A stretch of 64,000 bases of DNA from Glebionis coronaria (GCA_025667525.1 CM046878.1:390790974-390854973); one strand, 5' to 3'; counted from the first letter of the stretch, positions 1 to 11,640 are shown. The notes: generated from the sequence alone by a model not told the origin. Numbers and translations are program-made.

Positions 1-527
1 TTGAAAAAGACAAAAGGAGGTAAAGTGCTTGGTTTTGTATGTTTCATTAATGTCTTCAACTTAGATCAATTGGCGAGTAATTTATGCACACTATGTATTG
101 GTCGGTTTTAACTGCACGCTAATGTTGCTAGATTCTAGCATACTACTTTGAATAGGGTTAATCCAAATGTGAAAATGGGCCCTTCTAATGGTGTTGATAT
201 CCCTTATACTCAGCGGGGGGTTAATGGTAATGATAAAAACTAACAGATGGGTTATTAATGTATACGAGTGTGATTTATTTGTTACTAAACATTTAGAAAA
301 ACTATCCCGCCATTACTCATTGGAGGGGTTACCAGTTAAGCAACCAATTTCATTGTCAAGTCATCTTTTGGTGGACCCCTTTTCTATTTCTTACCGTTGT
401 AACCATATCTTAACATATAGACATACCCGACCCACTTTTTATCCCAAATAAACATACAGTCACAAAAGTTAGGGTTCTAACTTTTTTATCCCAAACAAAC
501 ATCAATTGTTGAATATCCAAATCAGCA
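1..527. other. AT-rich flank, no gene seen
   Basis: No open frame here has a recognisable domain, and no LTR or terminal inverted repeat is visible. The last part is probably the promoter and 5' UTR of the GRF zinc-finger gene that follows. I see no convincing TATA box. Confidence 0.4.
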
Positions 528-842
528 ATGTCAAACCCCATTGTTTGCGGATGTGGCCAAGTAGCTCGATGCCAAACTTCGTGGACACAACATAACCCAG
601 GAAGAAGATTTCTTGGATGCCCCAATTATCTTGATCCACTATTCAATTGCAACTTCTTTAGGTGGGTTGACATGCCTCTACCTAATCAATGGTACCAAAC
701 AAGGATTTACCATAATCATCTTCATCTTATGGTTGTACAACAAGAGATTGTTCAATTGAACAATGTAAGGGCTCATTATCGCTTCTACAACAAGGCCTTG
801 ATTGTAATCTTGGTTGGGTTGTTTATTATTAGGTTGTTTTAG
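528..842 (+). CDS. GRF-type zinc-finger protein, small
   Basis: A 104-residue protein. Residues 7-48 form a GRF zinc finger: Cys7, Cys9, then NPGRRF (23-28), Cys31 and Cys41, with the closing aromatic run FFRW at 43-46. GRF fingers bind single-stranded nucleic acid in APE2, TOP3A and NEIL3; the many small plant members (At4g04775-like) have no settled function. Residues 49-88 are polar and could be helical, and the tail (about 89-104, ALIVILVGLFIIRLF) is a hydrophobic segment that could anchor the protein in a membrane, as in other plant members. The start is the first ATG before the finger. The frame is intact. Element H sits 225 bases past the stop, probably in or near its 3' UTR. Such genes are multicopy in plants, so this may be one of many duplicates. 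Confidence 0.75.
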   Translation: MSNPIVCGCGQVARCQTSWTQHNPGRRFLGCPNYLDPLFNCNFFRWVDMPLPNQWYQTRIYHNHLHLMVVQQEIVQLNNVRAHYRFYNKALIVILVGLFIIRLF

Positions 843-915
843 GTGTCATTTATAAGATTTGGTGGCTGCTAGTAGTTTCAGGGTGTTTTGTTTGGTTTTT
901 TTTGTAATCGCTAGT

Positions 916-1040
916 ATGCAAACCATAGATAAGTACTTGTTGTAATTTCAAGCCTGGAATGAAAATGAACTCTATTGTGATAAGAATGTAAACCATACAT
1001 AATACTTGTTGTAATTTCAATCCTGCGATGAATATGATAA
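916..1040. repeat. Two-copy tandem repeat, about 70 bp period
   Basis: Copies begin at 916 and 986 (atgcaaaccata / atgtaaaccata) and share acttgttgtaatttca and a following ga-tgaa-atga stretch. They lie just after the GRF gene and could be part of its 3' UTR. Function unknown. Confidence 0.6.
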
Positions 1041-2653
1041 AAAACAAGAGTAACAATACAAAAGATTTGTAACATCCCGAAACCGGCTTTTAAGTATTAT
1101 TTACGATAATGCCATTGAATGAGTTTGACTATGACTTTATAAGTTTGGAGAAGTTATGTGATTGGCTAGTCAACCCTATAGTCAAACTAATGGTCAAAGT
1201 ATGTGTAATGTGGTTGTATAAAATATGATGTGTCACATATATATAAAATATACTTAAGGGACCTAAAGTGTCATTTGATCAAACTCATAACTACCTAACT
1301 AGTGATAAGTCCCTGGAATTGTCCACACAGTTCCTCATTTTTCTAGTGTGTTTGTGTGTGACAGTTTGGAAGGGAAAAGAAGAGGGAAAATCATAATATG
1401 ATGATTTATTGATGAAAAAGGCAAAAGTGCAATTGAAGGTTAAGCTTAGTGAGGATTCTATACAAGCAAGTAATCTCATATTAAGTTTAATTAATGAATT
1501 ATAAATTAGGGTTCATGTAACCAAATTGGGGATTTTGGGTAATTATCATTCCAAAACATATATTAAAGTGTTAATGATATGGAGTTATGATTAACTAATG
1601 AATTAATATTGATTTGATGATTTTGGGATGATCATAATATGATCATCTTAAGCTTAAAAGGATTTGGGTTATGATAAAGATGGTTAAAAGGATTAGAAAT
1701 AATGATGGTTATGAATTATGGGTTGTGTAAACCCCTGTTAATTGTATTGAAATTATATGAAAATAGGTGATTTTGATGATTGTTGAATAAAGACCAAGTA
1801 AGGATGATAATGATGATGATTAGGTTGATGATCGCTAAGAAGTTTGTTGGTGACTTAGCTATGGAGCCAAGGTAAGTAAAACAATGGAAACATGTTTTAT
1901 ATTAATCTTTCATGTATGTTAAGTGTTTGTTTATGCTTTGTTATAGCCAATTTAGTTAAAGTGATTGATATGTTAAAGTTGTGCTAGGATGTTAAGTGCT
2001 ATGTGATGATTGTGGCTATGTGATGCTTGTTGTAATTTGATTGATGTAAGGTATGTGTAATAGAATATTAGTTAATGTTAAAGCTTACATGTGGTGTGAT
2101 ATAACAACATGTTATGCTAGTTTTACTTACTAAGCGTGTAACTCTTACATGTTATAGATGCTAACATGTGTAGGTACATTGTGGCGATGACGATGCTTGG
2201 AATGTAATATAAAAGAGGTATATGTTAGATGGAAACATCCATAAGAGCTTAGTACTAGATATTGTTAATGCAAAGCAATTGCCTAAAAACATTGTTAGCA
2301 CTAATTAATCTTTCTTAGTTTTGATCACGACAAATTACAAAGACATTTATTGTCAAATATAATCACAAAACGAATTATCTAACAAACACTATCATCAAGG
2401 TAATAATCATTACACTAACATATCTTAATCATGCTTAGTGGTCATAAAAGTGATTAGCCTTAAAACTCACTTTTGTCTAATGTAACAAAAGATTTTTAAT
2501 AAACTTTATTTTTTAGAAAATGTTTTATTAAAACAAAAATGTAAATTTGAATATGGCATATTCCAAATGCCATAATAATATCATTTGAAGGTTTAAACAG
2601 CCTCAGATATTTCAAATTCACTAAAAGACAAAAAGGAGCGGAGTCTACACTCC

Positions 2654-2756
2654 GCGGTTCCTTAAGTGCCTATGCGGTTCCCTAGCGATAAGGAACCGCC
2701 TGGGCAGATAAGGAACCGCGCCCAGGTAGCCGTTGAGAACTTGTCTCCTATAAATA
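2654..2756 (+). promoter_or_regulatory. Four-arm palindromic module plus TATA box (module M1)
   Basis: Arms GCGGTTCC lie at 2654-2661 and 2674-2681, and complementary arms GGAACCGC at 2692-2699 and 2712-2719. Arm starts are 20, 18 and 20 bases apart. TATAAATA follows at 2749-2756, 30 bases after the last arm. A further inverted pair, gcggagt/actccgc, lies just upstream (from about 2638). The position fits a U3 promoter element. The same layout recurs elsewhere in A. Confidence 0.75.
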
Positions 2757-3171
2757 GTGAATCAAATCTGCATTTTCATAAACCCTTTTTGGACATCTTT
2801 TCAGTCTTCTTTCTTGTTTCTAATCCTAATCATTTGTAAATGATCACTTACTTATGATTATCATTTTGATCTCCTTTCTTTACCTTGTCCAAAGAGAATA
2901 TCACTCACACACTTGTGTTGTGATGAAAGATGAAGCCTTGATGAAGATCATTCTCTCCTAAAGATCTTATCATGTTCATCATTTGTTTATATGTGTCTTG
3001 TGTAGATCCAATGTATTTGTGAATACTTGGACTAGTTGTGTTCATCCAAGCTAGGTGTAAATACTTGGATTAGAGTCGTGTAAATCCTTTGCACATGTGT
3101 GTGCTTGGATTTAATGTGTAGATTCAAGTTACATGTGTGTACTTAGATATGTTTGGTTGAGTTGTAATTGG

Positions 3172-3338
3172 TTGTGTCTTGGTAGTTCTCACTAAACTCT
3201 AAAGTGATGTGGTTGTGTCTTGTGAGTTATCACTAAACTCTAAAGTGATGTGGTTGTGTCTTGTGAGTTCTCACTAAACTTTAAAGTGATTAGTAGTTGT
3301 GTTGTATGAAGTTCTCACTTAGCTTCAAAGTGAAGAGT
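3172..3338 (+). repeat. 41-bp tandem array in the A 5' LTR
   Basis: About four copies of a unit of the form ttgtgtcttg-gagttctcac followed by taaactctaaagtgatgtgg. The last copy is diverged. The 3' LTR has about six. Confidence 0.75.
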
Positions 3339-3339
3339 C

Positions 3340-3560
3340 GTGAAGATTGGTTCTAGCTTTCGATTAGAACTCGACATCTAGCCTTGTGTCATAAAATGGT
3401 GAAGTAGGCAACGTTGTGAAGATTGGTTCTAGCTTTCGATTAGAACTCGACATCTAGCCTTGTGTCATAAAATGGTGAAGTGGGCGACGTTGTGTAGATT
3501 GGTCCTAGCTAAGATTAGGTCTCGACATTTAGCTTAGTGTCGAAAAATAATGTAAGCTAC
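3340..3560 (+). repeat. 76-bp tandem duplication in the A 5' LTR, with a diverged third copy
   Basis: Units begin gtgaagattggttctagc near 3340 and 3415. A third, shorter and diverged unit starts near 3492 (gattggtcctagctaag). Each unit holds the inverted pair ggttctagct / agaactcgac and ends with gaagt-ggc-acgtt. Confidence 0.65.
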
Positions 3561-3904
3561 GTTGTAAGGTTTTCTCCGCCAAGAAGGGAGCTTGTGGATA
3601 TAGTGGAAATCTCGAGTAAGATGTACTCGAGGAGTGGAGTAGGAACGAGGATGTGCTTCGTTGTCGAACCACTATAAATCTTGGTCTCTTCCTACTAGGT
3701 TGTTTCTTTCCTTACTCATTGCTTTCATTCATTATCATTACACTTATTACACATTGTTAATGCATTAGAATTGGACCTAATCATCATGCAACTAGCTTTT
3801 AAATAAAAGATAGTTTTAGCACTCACCTAATTGAAAGGAATTTTAATTAGGAGATAAACGGACTAGAAACTATTCAACCCCCCTCCCCTTCTAGTTTCTA
3901 CAAT

Positions 3905-3916
3905 TGGTATCAGAGC
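3905..3916 (+). other. Primer-binding site of element A
   Basis: tggtatcagagc immediately follows the 5' LTR. It is the usual plant site complementary to the 3' end of initiator tRNA-Met. Confidence 0.9.
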
Positions 3917-4863
3917 GATGGTGACACAAGATCTTTGAAGTATATTCTGCTTTAAACTTGGATTGATCCATTGTCTCCTCAAATTAGAAGGTTAAGTTGT
4001 ACTAAAGTTTCTCTTTGGTGAAAACTATTTTTTCTTTGGAAATAGGCCTTTTAAGTGGTAATACTGCATCCCATTTAGATTAGTAGTCTTTATGCATTTT
4101 TAGATTCTCTCTTTAAATGTATCTACTAGTATGCATCTTGTTTTGTGTAGGTACTCATGAAGAATCAAGCATTCATTTAGTTGTGGATTGAGTTACTTGC
4201 ACTTATAGAAGACTCATCTTCATTGATCTTCAACATCTTTGAATGATGATATCAAGATGGTTGGGCTTTGTTTTGATTGCTCAAATACTTGGAATGCTCT
4301 TTGTGGCTAAGGTACACCCTCGTTCTTCCACACGCCCTATTGATCATTCTTTTGATCATTAATTGACTATGTGCTTGTTCTTTGCATCCTTGCCTTGACT
4401 TTTGTGTGTGGTTTGTGATTCTTTCACTTTGCTCATATTTTGGTATAGGCTAAGACTTTTATTGAATGTGATCTTATTCTATGCATCAAAATTGCTTAGT
4501 GTAATTCATTACCAAAGCCGTTTATTCTTTCACCGAAAAGACTCGTCTTAAACAACTATATATGATACAAGCTCTTCGTCTCCACGATTTGAAGATTGTC
4601 ACTTATCCCTTGAGCATTATACTTGGTCTTGATTCACTTCCCTTGACTTCTCTCCACTTTACCCTTTCACTACGAGTAGTCGTTCCTCCGTTTCGGTTCT
4701 TTTCGATCTCGATTCCACTCGTAATCCTTCATTAAGGCCTATTGCTTAGTGCTATGGTGATCCAATGATATTCTAAAAGGTTTAAGATATATTTTTAAGT
4801 ATTTTAAAATTTTTGGTTTTCAAAAATTCGTTGATTTTCTTTGATAAAAACCTGCCTCTATAG

Positions 4864-4957
4864 GCGGTTCCTTATCACACGCGGTTCAGATGCGCGGTTC
4901 TCTATCGATAAGGAACCACGGTCAGTAACTTTGCCATAACGCCAGTTTTTATAAAAT
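4864..4957 (+). promoter_or_regulatory. Palindromic module M2 plus TATA-like box upstream of ORF1
   Basis: Arms GCGGTTCC (4864-4871), GCGGTTCA (4881-4888) and GCGGTTCT (4894-4901) face GGAACCAC (4912-4919). TATAAAAT lies at 4950-4957, 30 bases after the last arm, the same offset as in the LTR. It could be an internal promoter for ORF1. The arms are more diverged and spaced less regularly than in the LTR copy. Confidence 0.6.
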
Positions 4958-5114
4958 ATTCCTTTTCAAACAAACCCTTCTCTCTCCTCATCTTTCACTG
5001 GCGACGGGTTCTCATCTTTCCACCATTGTTGAAGCTTCAAAAACCTTCAGTCACTCAAAATAATTGATTCCAAGTTGTGGGTTTCACTCATCCTTCATCA
5101 AACATCAATTAATT

Positions 5115-5607
5115 GTAAGTATTCTCATTCAATTTCATCTTTTTTTTTTTCTAGGATTCATCCTTTCATAATTGGGGATTTTTAAGATTGGAATCGAATG
5201 AAAACCTTAATTGGAATATGGGTTGACATAGTTATTTTACTATGATTCCTTAGGTTCATATTCATTAAGATTTTACTAAAACCCACTTGTAGAACAATCC
5301 GAATCTTGACTAAATATTTTTGGTTAATTGATGGAATTGAGATGAATCCATGAACAAATGGGTAATTGCATTGTTATTGCTTGCCTAAAATATTTGTTTT
5401 GAAAAACCAATGTTCTAGTTCATTGTTGATTCTACATAGTTCATATGTTTTGGTCAATGATGAAATGGGTACATTGTAAACATGAGAATGACAAGGATTA
5501 ATCCTTTGTTTGTCAAGCTATTGATGAAACACATTCTCATCTTTTGATTTTTTATTTTAATTGTTCATAAGAATGATTGGAGAAACATTTTGGTTCATTG
5601 TATTTAG
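5115..5607 (+). other. Candidate intron in the 5' UTR of ORF1
   Basis: A good donor (aatt|gtaagt at 5115) and a good acceptor (ttgtatttag, ending at 5607) bracket 493 AT-rich bases. The acceptor is 9 bases before the ORF1 ATG. With the TATA-like box at 4950 this gives a short first exon (about 4980-5114). Predicted from splice-site form only. Confidence 0.4.
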
Positions 5608-5616
5608 GTACTAATC

Positions 5617-6182
5617 ATGCCTTCGGAATATCAACAAGACCACCAAGAGACTAGACAATACATGCCAAACCTTTCCGACTCTTGTCACTCACCTCAACTT
5701 GCCAACACCTATCGTTCCCTTCAATCTCGTTGTTTTCATGAAGGACGCATTGTTTCTTCAAACCTTGTTGGACTTGATTTCACTCGATTCATGTTCAAAT
5801 CCATTGGTTTCGATTACTTGGTTGATATTAATGAGCCAATCTTTCCTTCCTTCCTTTTGGAGCTCTTTAGCTCGTACTCATTAATTTGCATCAATAATGG
5901 TCTATCTATAAGACTTCCCATCAAGGGGAAAACCTTTGTGTATAGCCTTGAAGAATTTGGTAAAATTCTCAATGTTCCATACAAAGGTCAATGTAGGTTC
6001 ACCGATACTTGGAGCCTAGACTCTTTAGAATCGGCCCCTATTGATGTGCATTATGTGACCGAGCTACCGTCGGCCTCGGCCATCTCTTGTGCTATTGCTA
6101 AACCCCGTGAACATCCTATTCTTGGTAATCTTGAAGGAGCTGTTCATCCTTTCACTCCTTGGGAATTACACACTAGTGATCT
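5617..6182 (+). pseudogene. Element A ORF1, first part (cut by B)
   Basis: This is the first 188 codons, plus two bases, of a frame that resumes at 23254 and again at 49501. It is open and starts with ATG soon after a candidate splice acceptor. It resembles a retrotransposon-encoded ORF1 family that I remember from Asteraceae repeats and, more distantly, the Arabidopsis retrotransposon ORF-1 proteins. Typical pieces are GLDFTRFMFKSIGFD, YSLEEFGKILNVPY and FTDTWSLDSLE. No enzymatic motif is visible, and its role is unknown; a structural (gag-like) or regulatory role would be a guess. The break is clean: element B begins right after the 5-bp duplication gatct (6178-6182), and there is no other damage in this part. 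Confidence 0.7.
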
Positions 6183-6620
6183 TAATAAGTGTGAAAACAC
6201 TTATCCTTTTACCACTTAAAACAATTAAAAAACGAGACCAAAACGTGTATTTAATGTCGTAAATGTTGGAATTATGCGTGGTTTGCGTTTTTGTTGTGAG
6301 TTAGGACCAAAGGATGAAAAGGAAGAAAACACGGGATTTCACGGGCTTTTATCGAAGAAAAAGACAAAGGACGAAGTCAAAAGATCAAAAGTGCAAAAAG
6401 AACGGAAGTCAAAGGCCTGTTCTGAAGATTTATCGAAGAAAAAGACTAAAGACGGAAGTTAAACGAAGTCGAAGAACCAAGTCTAATAAAAGAAGAAAAT
6501 TAGAAGACGAGTTCATTTTATCATTCGACAAATCCCGAGACAAAGTCGAGAAAGACGAGTTATTTAAAAAGACGAGAAGACAAGAGAAAGAAGGAAGCAA
6601 CAACTCCACATCCCTTCCAC

Positions 6621-6628
6621 TATAAATA
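6621..6628 (+). promoter_or_regulatory. TATA box of the B 5' LTR
   Basis: TATAAATA follows a purine-rich stretch and ccacttccac-like context. The 3' LTR copy is at 22137-22144, and D and I have the same box in the matching place. Transcription probably starts about 30 bases downstream. Confidence 0.7.
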
Positions 6629-7149
6629 GAACTTTAAGCCTTCATTTGTGGAGAGTAGTTTATTTTTAGTTTTTGGAAGGTAATTAGGAGTAGGTGTTTT
6701 ACTTTCTTTCTCTATTTTTTCTTTCATTTTTCTTAAGCTTTTGAATCTTTAATCTTGTATTTGGATCTTCAATCTTTATTTTTAATTTCAAGCTTTTTAA
6801 ATAATTCTCATTCTTCCTTTCTTATTTTTAAAATCTATTTTTTGGTTTGATTAATCATGTAGCTTATTTGATCTTGGTGCTTATTTTGAGTTTGGCTTAT
6901 TTTTTAATTAAGTAGATTTGATAGTTTAATATTTTAAAAGTTGATTTTAAATATTTTGCTTATTTGGTGTTTTTATAGTTTTTATTAGTGTCGAGTTTGG
7001 CTTATTTTAGAAATTAATTTAGCTTATTTCTTAGATTAAATTTTCTTATTTTGGCTTATTTTTATTCCCTTTTTTTAGATCTTGCGAAGTCTAGATATAG
7101 CCAACTTTCGTAAGAGGGTTTAGGCTATTTTAATGTAAGTCATTTTTTT

Positions 7150-7550
7150 TGTTTTCTCCGAAAGTCATTTTTTACAGAAAGTCTGAAACTCATTATTGCT
7201 CCGAAACTGGCATTAAAAATTTTCCTCCGAAACACATTTGCTCCGAAACTCAAAAGTTACGAAAGTTTTTTTTTTAGTTTTTTAGTTTATTATCTTCCGA
7301 AAGTTGATATCACAAAAAGCTCCGAAAACCATTCATTCCGAAACCATTTTCTTCCGAAACCATTTTCTTCCGAAACCATTTTCTTCCCAAACCTTTTTCT
7401 TCCGAAACCTATTCTTCCGAAACCATTTTCTTCCGAAACCATTTTCTTCCGAAACCATTTCTTCCGAAACCTATTCTTCCAAAACCCTTTTTCTTCCGAA
7501 ACCTTTTTTTCTTCCGAAACCCTAGTTTTTCTCCGAGAGTCATTTATCCG
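7150..7550 (+). repeat. TTCCGAAAC motif array in the B 5' LTR
   Basis: About ten exact TTCCGAAACC units, plus degenerate ones, are spaced by short T-rich stretches (core 7335-7520). The array extends upstream as looser CCGAAA units. It lies between the TATA box and the primer site, so it would be in the transcribed leader. The open frame across it is a by-product of the repeat. Confidence 0.85.
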
Positions 7551-7790
7551 AGTGTCATTCCATTGGCTATCCGTATCTGAATTTATTCAGAAAATCAAGG
7601 TTAGTTATCGCTCTTTTATTTTTATATTTATGTCTAATAATTTTAGCGTTTATCTTACAAGTAGAAATAGATAATCAAAAGCTCCCCCTTTTAGGTACCA
7701 AAGACGATAAGTCCACCCTAAACCGTGATCAATTCGAATTAAATCGAGTACGAACAACACACACAAACATGCAAAATTTGTCTATTAAAA

Positions 7791-7805
7791 TGGCGCCGCT
7801 GCCGG
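7791..7805 (+). other. Primer-binding site of element B
   Basis: tggcgccgctgccgg, the Athila-type site (from memory, matched to tRNA-Asp). An A before it makes ATGGCGCC, which opens a short frame starting MAPLPALFV that is shared with element D. Confidence 0.85.
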
Positions 7806-7992
7806 CTCTTTTCGTAAAGATTAACGGTTTTTTATGAGAAAAATTAGATTTTGGGATCCGTTCTCTTGGGGACGTTATTTTCTAAGCATAAAAATTTCAA
7901 AAAATCCTAAAAAATATAAAATTTTCAAAAAAATTCAAAAAAAAAAAAGATAAAAAAATCAAAAATATTCTGTTGCATTTTCTTCTTAGTGT

Positions 7993-9531
7993 ATGCGTAC
8001 TCGATCTTCGTCTAATCTTGAGCCCCAGACTCGTGAAGACCTAGATATGACCGGTGTGCATAATAATAACAATCCACCACGCCCCAGTGTGAATAATAAC
8101 AACCATCACCATCAACCCGACCTTCGTACGATGGTGGAGTTATGCCAACCGACAATGAATGGACGTGGAGGACCGATTGCGCCGATGCAAATCACGGCGC
8201 CCGAATTTTCGTCGAAGCATCACATGATCCAACAAGTTCAAAATGCTTGCCCATTTCGCGGATTACCGGATGATGATTCCAACAAATACCTCGATAAATT
8301 CATAACCGTCACTCGAAGCATGAAATTGCCCGGTGTTACCATGGATTTTCTCCGTCTTCATCTTTTTCCACACACTTTATCCCACCATGCCGAAAAATGG
8401 TTTGATCGTCTTCCTAAAAACTCAATTCATACATGGGACAAGATGACTCAAAGATTTTTGTCGCGCTTCTTTCCACCATCCATGGTAACTAGTCTTCGGA
8501 ATCAAATCAGTGGTTTTACTCAAGAACCCGACGAGTCTCTTTTCGATGCTTGGGAACGTTATAATATCTTGATCGATCGTTGTCCTATCCATAATATGCT
8601 TCCCGTCACTTTAATTGATACTTTCTACAACGGTTTGACTTTTCGTGATCGCGATACGGTTAATGCCGCCGCTGGTGGTACGTCTATGAAAAAAAGACCC
8701 GAGGAGTGTAGAGAGCTTATCGAGAACATGACCACTCATCACAAAAATTGGGATTCATACACATCCTCAAGAAACAATATGAGGGTCAATGTTTCTTCTA
8801 CTTCATCAAACCCTGAGTTAACCGAACTCACCCGCCAAGTCGCCGAGATGAACAAAAATTTCTTAACCATGGCTACGAACCAATTTCAACAAGTTAAAGC
8901 TGTAGCAATTTCTTGTGAGACTTGCGGCGGTCCTCATTCATACACCGTTTGTCATTCTACTCATGCCAATCCAGAAAATGTGAACGCAGCTTACGGTAAC
9001 TATCCCACTGAAGGCTATCAAGCCCGACCTCAAGGTGACCGTAATTTGCTAAGTTATCGTTCCAACAATTTTCTTTCACCACCCGGTTTTCCTCCTCAAA
9101 ACCAAAATCAACACAACTTCAATAGAAACAATCAAAGCCAACCTCGAGCTCCTAATCAATATCAAACCCAAAGAAATCCATATCCACCTCAAGGAAATAA
9201 TCAAGTTTACCAACCTCCCACATATCAACCACCTGCTTACCAAGTTCCTCCGTCCAACCAACCCACGGTATTTAATCAAGAGGTCGAAACTTACATGCGG
9301 ACCAATGACGCGTTGGTGAAGAATCTTCAAAGCCAGATTATCAACTTGAAAGGTGACATGGCTAAACAAGGGAATGATCTTCGAGTCGAGCTTAGGAATG
9401 ACATGCGAACCTCTTTAAGCAATCAAACAAATGACTTAAGGGATATGATGGCTAGTTTCTTCCCAAGTAATCAACCCTCTGATTCGAGACTCTTCCGAGT
9501 AACAACGTTGCAAATCCAAGAGGGGAGATGA
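7993..9531 (+). pseudogene. Element B gag (capsid and nucleocapsid), frameshifted near the end
   Basis: About 512 codons from ATG 7993. The centre (about residues 85-240) is a retrotransposon gag domain with the usual pattern HAEKWFDRLP... and RFLSRFFP. It assembles the virus-like particle in the cytoplasm. A zinc knuckle, CETCGGPHSYTVC (C-x2-C-x3-H-x4-C), lies near 8931-8970, followed by a Gln/Asn/Pro-rich region and a helical tail. In the last 15 or so codons the frame shifts. The normal frame re-emerges upstream of the ATG at 9528 and continues into the protease segment, so gag and pol were probably one polyprotein. The length is usual for Athila gag. Confidence 0.85.
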
Positions 9532-10461
9532 AAGCAATCACCGCCCAGAGTGGAAAAGGCTATAAGGAACGCGAGATTCCTAAACCTACTCCGGTGATTG
9601 TGACAAAGGATAACGAGCAACCTTCACCAATTCCTTCACCTTCCAACCCCACCCCTCCACCACCAAAGGATGTGAGTGACCAATCTATTCCAAAGCCTCC
9701 CTCTCACTCCGACATACCTTATCCTTCAAGGTTGAGGAAAGAGAAGTTGAAGAATAAGGATGATATTCAAGTTTCAAACTTTCTTAAAATGTTTAAACAA
9801 TTGAATTTCAACATATCTTTGCCGAGGCGCTTGCTCACATGCCTAAATATGCTAAAATGTTTAAAGATCTTCTAAGTGACAAGGAAATTCTTCTTGATAT
9901 TGCTCAAACCCAAGTTAATGAGAATTGCTCCGCGGTTCTTTTAAGGAAATTACCAACCAAACTTGGTGATTCGGGTCGCTTTCTCATTCCTTGCAACTTT
10001 CCCGGGGTAGAGAATTGTATGGCCCTAGCCGATCTAGGTGCTAGTATCAACTTAATGCCATTAAGCGTTTGGAAACAATTATCTCTACCCGATCTAGTCC
10101 CCAAGCGAATGACATTGCAGTTAGCTAACGGTACGGTTGCTTATCCGGTGGGGATAGTTGAAGACGTCTTCGTCGGTGTAGAAAAATTCACCTTTCCGGC
10201 GCCGTTGACTACGAAATGGATCCCTGTGTTCCATTAATCGTTGGAATTCCATTCTTGAGGACCGGTCACACTCTTATTGATGTAGCCACAGGCGAATTAA
10301 TTATGAGAGTTGGTGACGATAAAATCGTCTTCAACGTGGGTAAACTTTCTAAGCAACCTTATGAACACGAGAGCGTTAATTTCATTGACGTTCTTGATGA
10401 GGCTTGTGAAGAACATTTCAAAGACGTTTGTAAAAGTAGTCTTCCTTCTCCACATTGTTAA
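9528..10461 (+). pseudogene. Element B aspartic protease region, frameshifted
   Basis: A proline-rich linker (9528-9780) leads to the protease, broken by frameshifts near 9815 and 10200. The catalytic region reads ALADLGASINLMP (10021-10059): an Asp in the D-x-G-A/S-form typical of Athila proteases, with a hydrophobic strand after it. The second half has VPLIVGIPFLRTG (10222-10260), the flap-to-C-terminal motif with the conserved GxxFL. The enzyme would cut the gag-pol polyprotein inside the particle. It cannot be made intact from this copy. Confidence 0.8.
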
Positions 10462-11640
10462 GACCGTTGCCTCTATTGCCCCTTCATTGACTCCTTTTGG
10501 AGAAAGTGATGTCCTTTTCAAAGAATTTGAAGCAAGCTTAGGGAATATTGATCTAAAATTTGATGACTCTCCCACCAATTGGGAAGAAGATATTCGTACC
10601 CTTGAGAAACTTCTTAATGAAGATTCCATCTCTACTCCTTCTCCTAAAGAGGTAACTAATGATACTCCATCGTTAGTCACACCATCTATTGAGGAGCCTC
10701 CTACTCTCGAGCTTAAGGACTTACCTCCTCATCTTGAATATGCTTTCTTAGAGGGCAATGATCAACTTCCGGTTATCATTGCTAAAGACTTAAAAGACGA
10801 TGAAAAAGTTCGTCTCATCGAAGTTCTAAAGAAGCCTAAGCAAGCAATAGCATGGAAAATTTCCGACATCCGTGGAATTGATCCTACATTTTGCACTCAT
10901 AAAATTCTAATGGAGGATGATTTCAAACCCGCGGTTCAAAGTCAACGAAGGGTTAATCCTAAAATTCATGATGTAATAAAAAAGAGGTTATCAAACTTCT
11001 TAATGCGGGAATGATTTACCCTATCTCAGATTCACCATGGGTTAGTCCGGTCCTTTGTGTGCCTAAGAAAGGCGGAATTACCATTGTTCCCAATGAAAAC
11101 AACGAGTTAATTCCTACTCGTCTCGTAATGGGGTGGAGAGTTTGTATCGACTATCGCAAACTCAATGATGCTACGGGAAAGGATCATTTTCCTCTTCATT
11201 TTATGGATCAAATGCTAGAACGTCTTGCGGGTAACGAATACTATTGCTTTTTAGACGGTTTCTCGGGTTATTTTCAAATACCTATCGATCCTAAAGATCA
11301 AGAGAAAACCACATTCACTTGTTCTTACGGAACATTTTCTTACAAAAGAATGCCTTTTGGTTTATGAAATGCTCCCGGGACTTCCCAAAGGTTCATGTTG
11401 GCTATATTCCATGACATGGTTGAACAAACCATGGAAGTCTTCATGGATGATTTCTCGGTTTTTGGCGACTCTTTCACTTCTTGCCTTGCCAATTTAGAGC
11501 GTATACTCAAATGGTGTGAAGACACTCGTCTTGTTCTAAATTGGGAAAAATGCCATTTCATGGTAAAATAAGGCATCGTTCTTGGACATAAAATTTCCAA
11601 AGCCGGTCTTGAAGTCGACCGTGCTAAAGTCAATGTGATT
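10462..11640 (+). pseudogene. Element B reverse transcriptase, with frameshift and stops
   Basis: The lead-in has LELKDLPPHLEYAFLEG (about 10700-10755), the usual start of Ty3/gypsy RT. A frameshift near 10985 separates it from the palm and fingers, which show SPWVSPVLCVPKKGG, WRVCIDYRKLN and then the catalytic box FMDDFSVFG (near 11443-11469, the F-x-D-D motif). In-frame stops lie at 11365-11367 and 11569-11571. The enzyme copies element RNA into DNA inside the particle, starting from the tRNA at the primer site. All main RT motifs are present, so the damage is recent relative to the family, but the enzyme is dead. Confidence 0.85.

Larger units (their letters stand above)
2262..3903 (+). 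repeat. 5' LTR of element A
   Basis: It begins ttgttaatgc and ends tttctacaa, so the ends form a TTG...CAA inverted pair. It holds the four-arm palindromic module (2654-2719), a TATA box (2749-2756), a 41-bp tandem array (3172-3338) and a 76-bp duplication (about 3340-3560). It matches 52981-54714 throughout. The 3' LTR is about 90 bases longer, mainly because of two extra copies of the 41-bp unit. Confidence 0.9.
3917..5616 (+). other. Non-coding leader of element A ahead of ORF1
   Basis: No ORF of note in 1.7 kb. It contains a second copy of the palindromic module (4864-4919) with a TATA-like box, and a candidate intron (5115-5607). Confidence 0.6.
6183..7787 (+). repeat. 5' LTR of element B
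   Basis: It begins taataagtgtgaaaacac and ends gtctatta, with aaa before the primer site. The Athila-type start seen in D and I (tgataggtgtg) is altered here, and both B LTRs share the change, so the source copy already had it. It contains TATAAATA (6621-6628) and the TTCCGAA array. Confidence 0.9.

Noticed and set aside
7304..7525. Open frame with a repeated KPFSSET-like protein
   Set aside because: It is the TTCCGAAACC array of the LTR read as protein; the copy at 22821-23171 is the same artefact in the other LTR.
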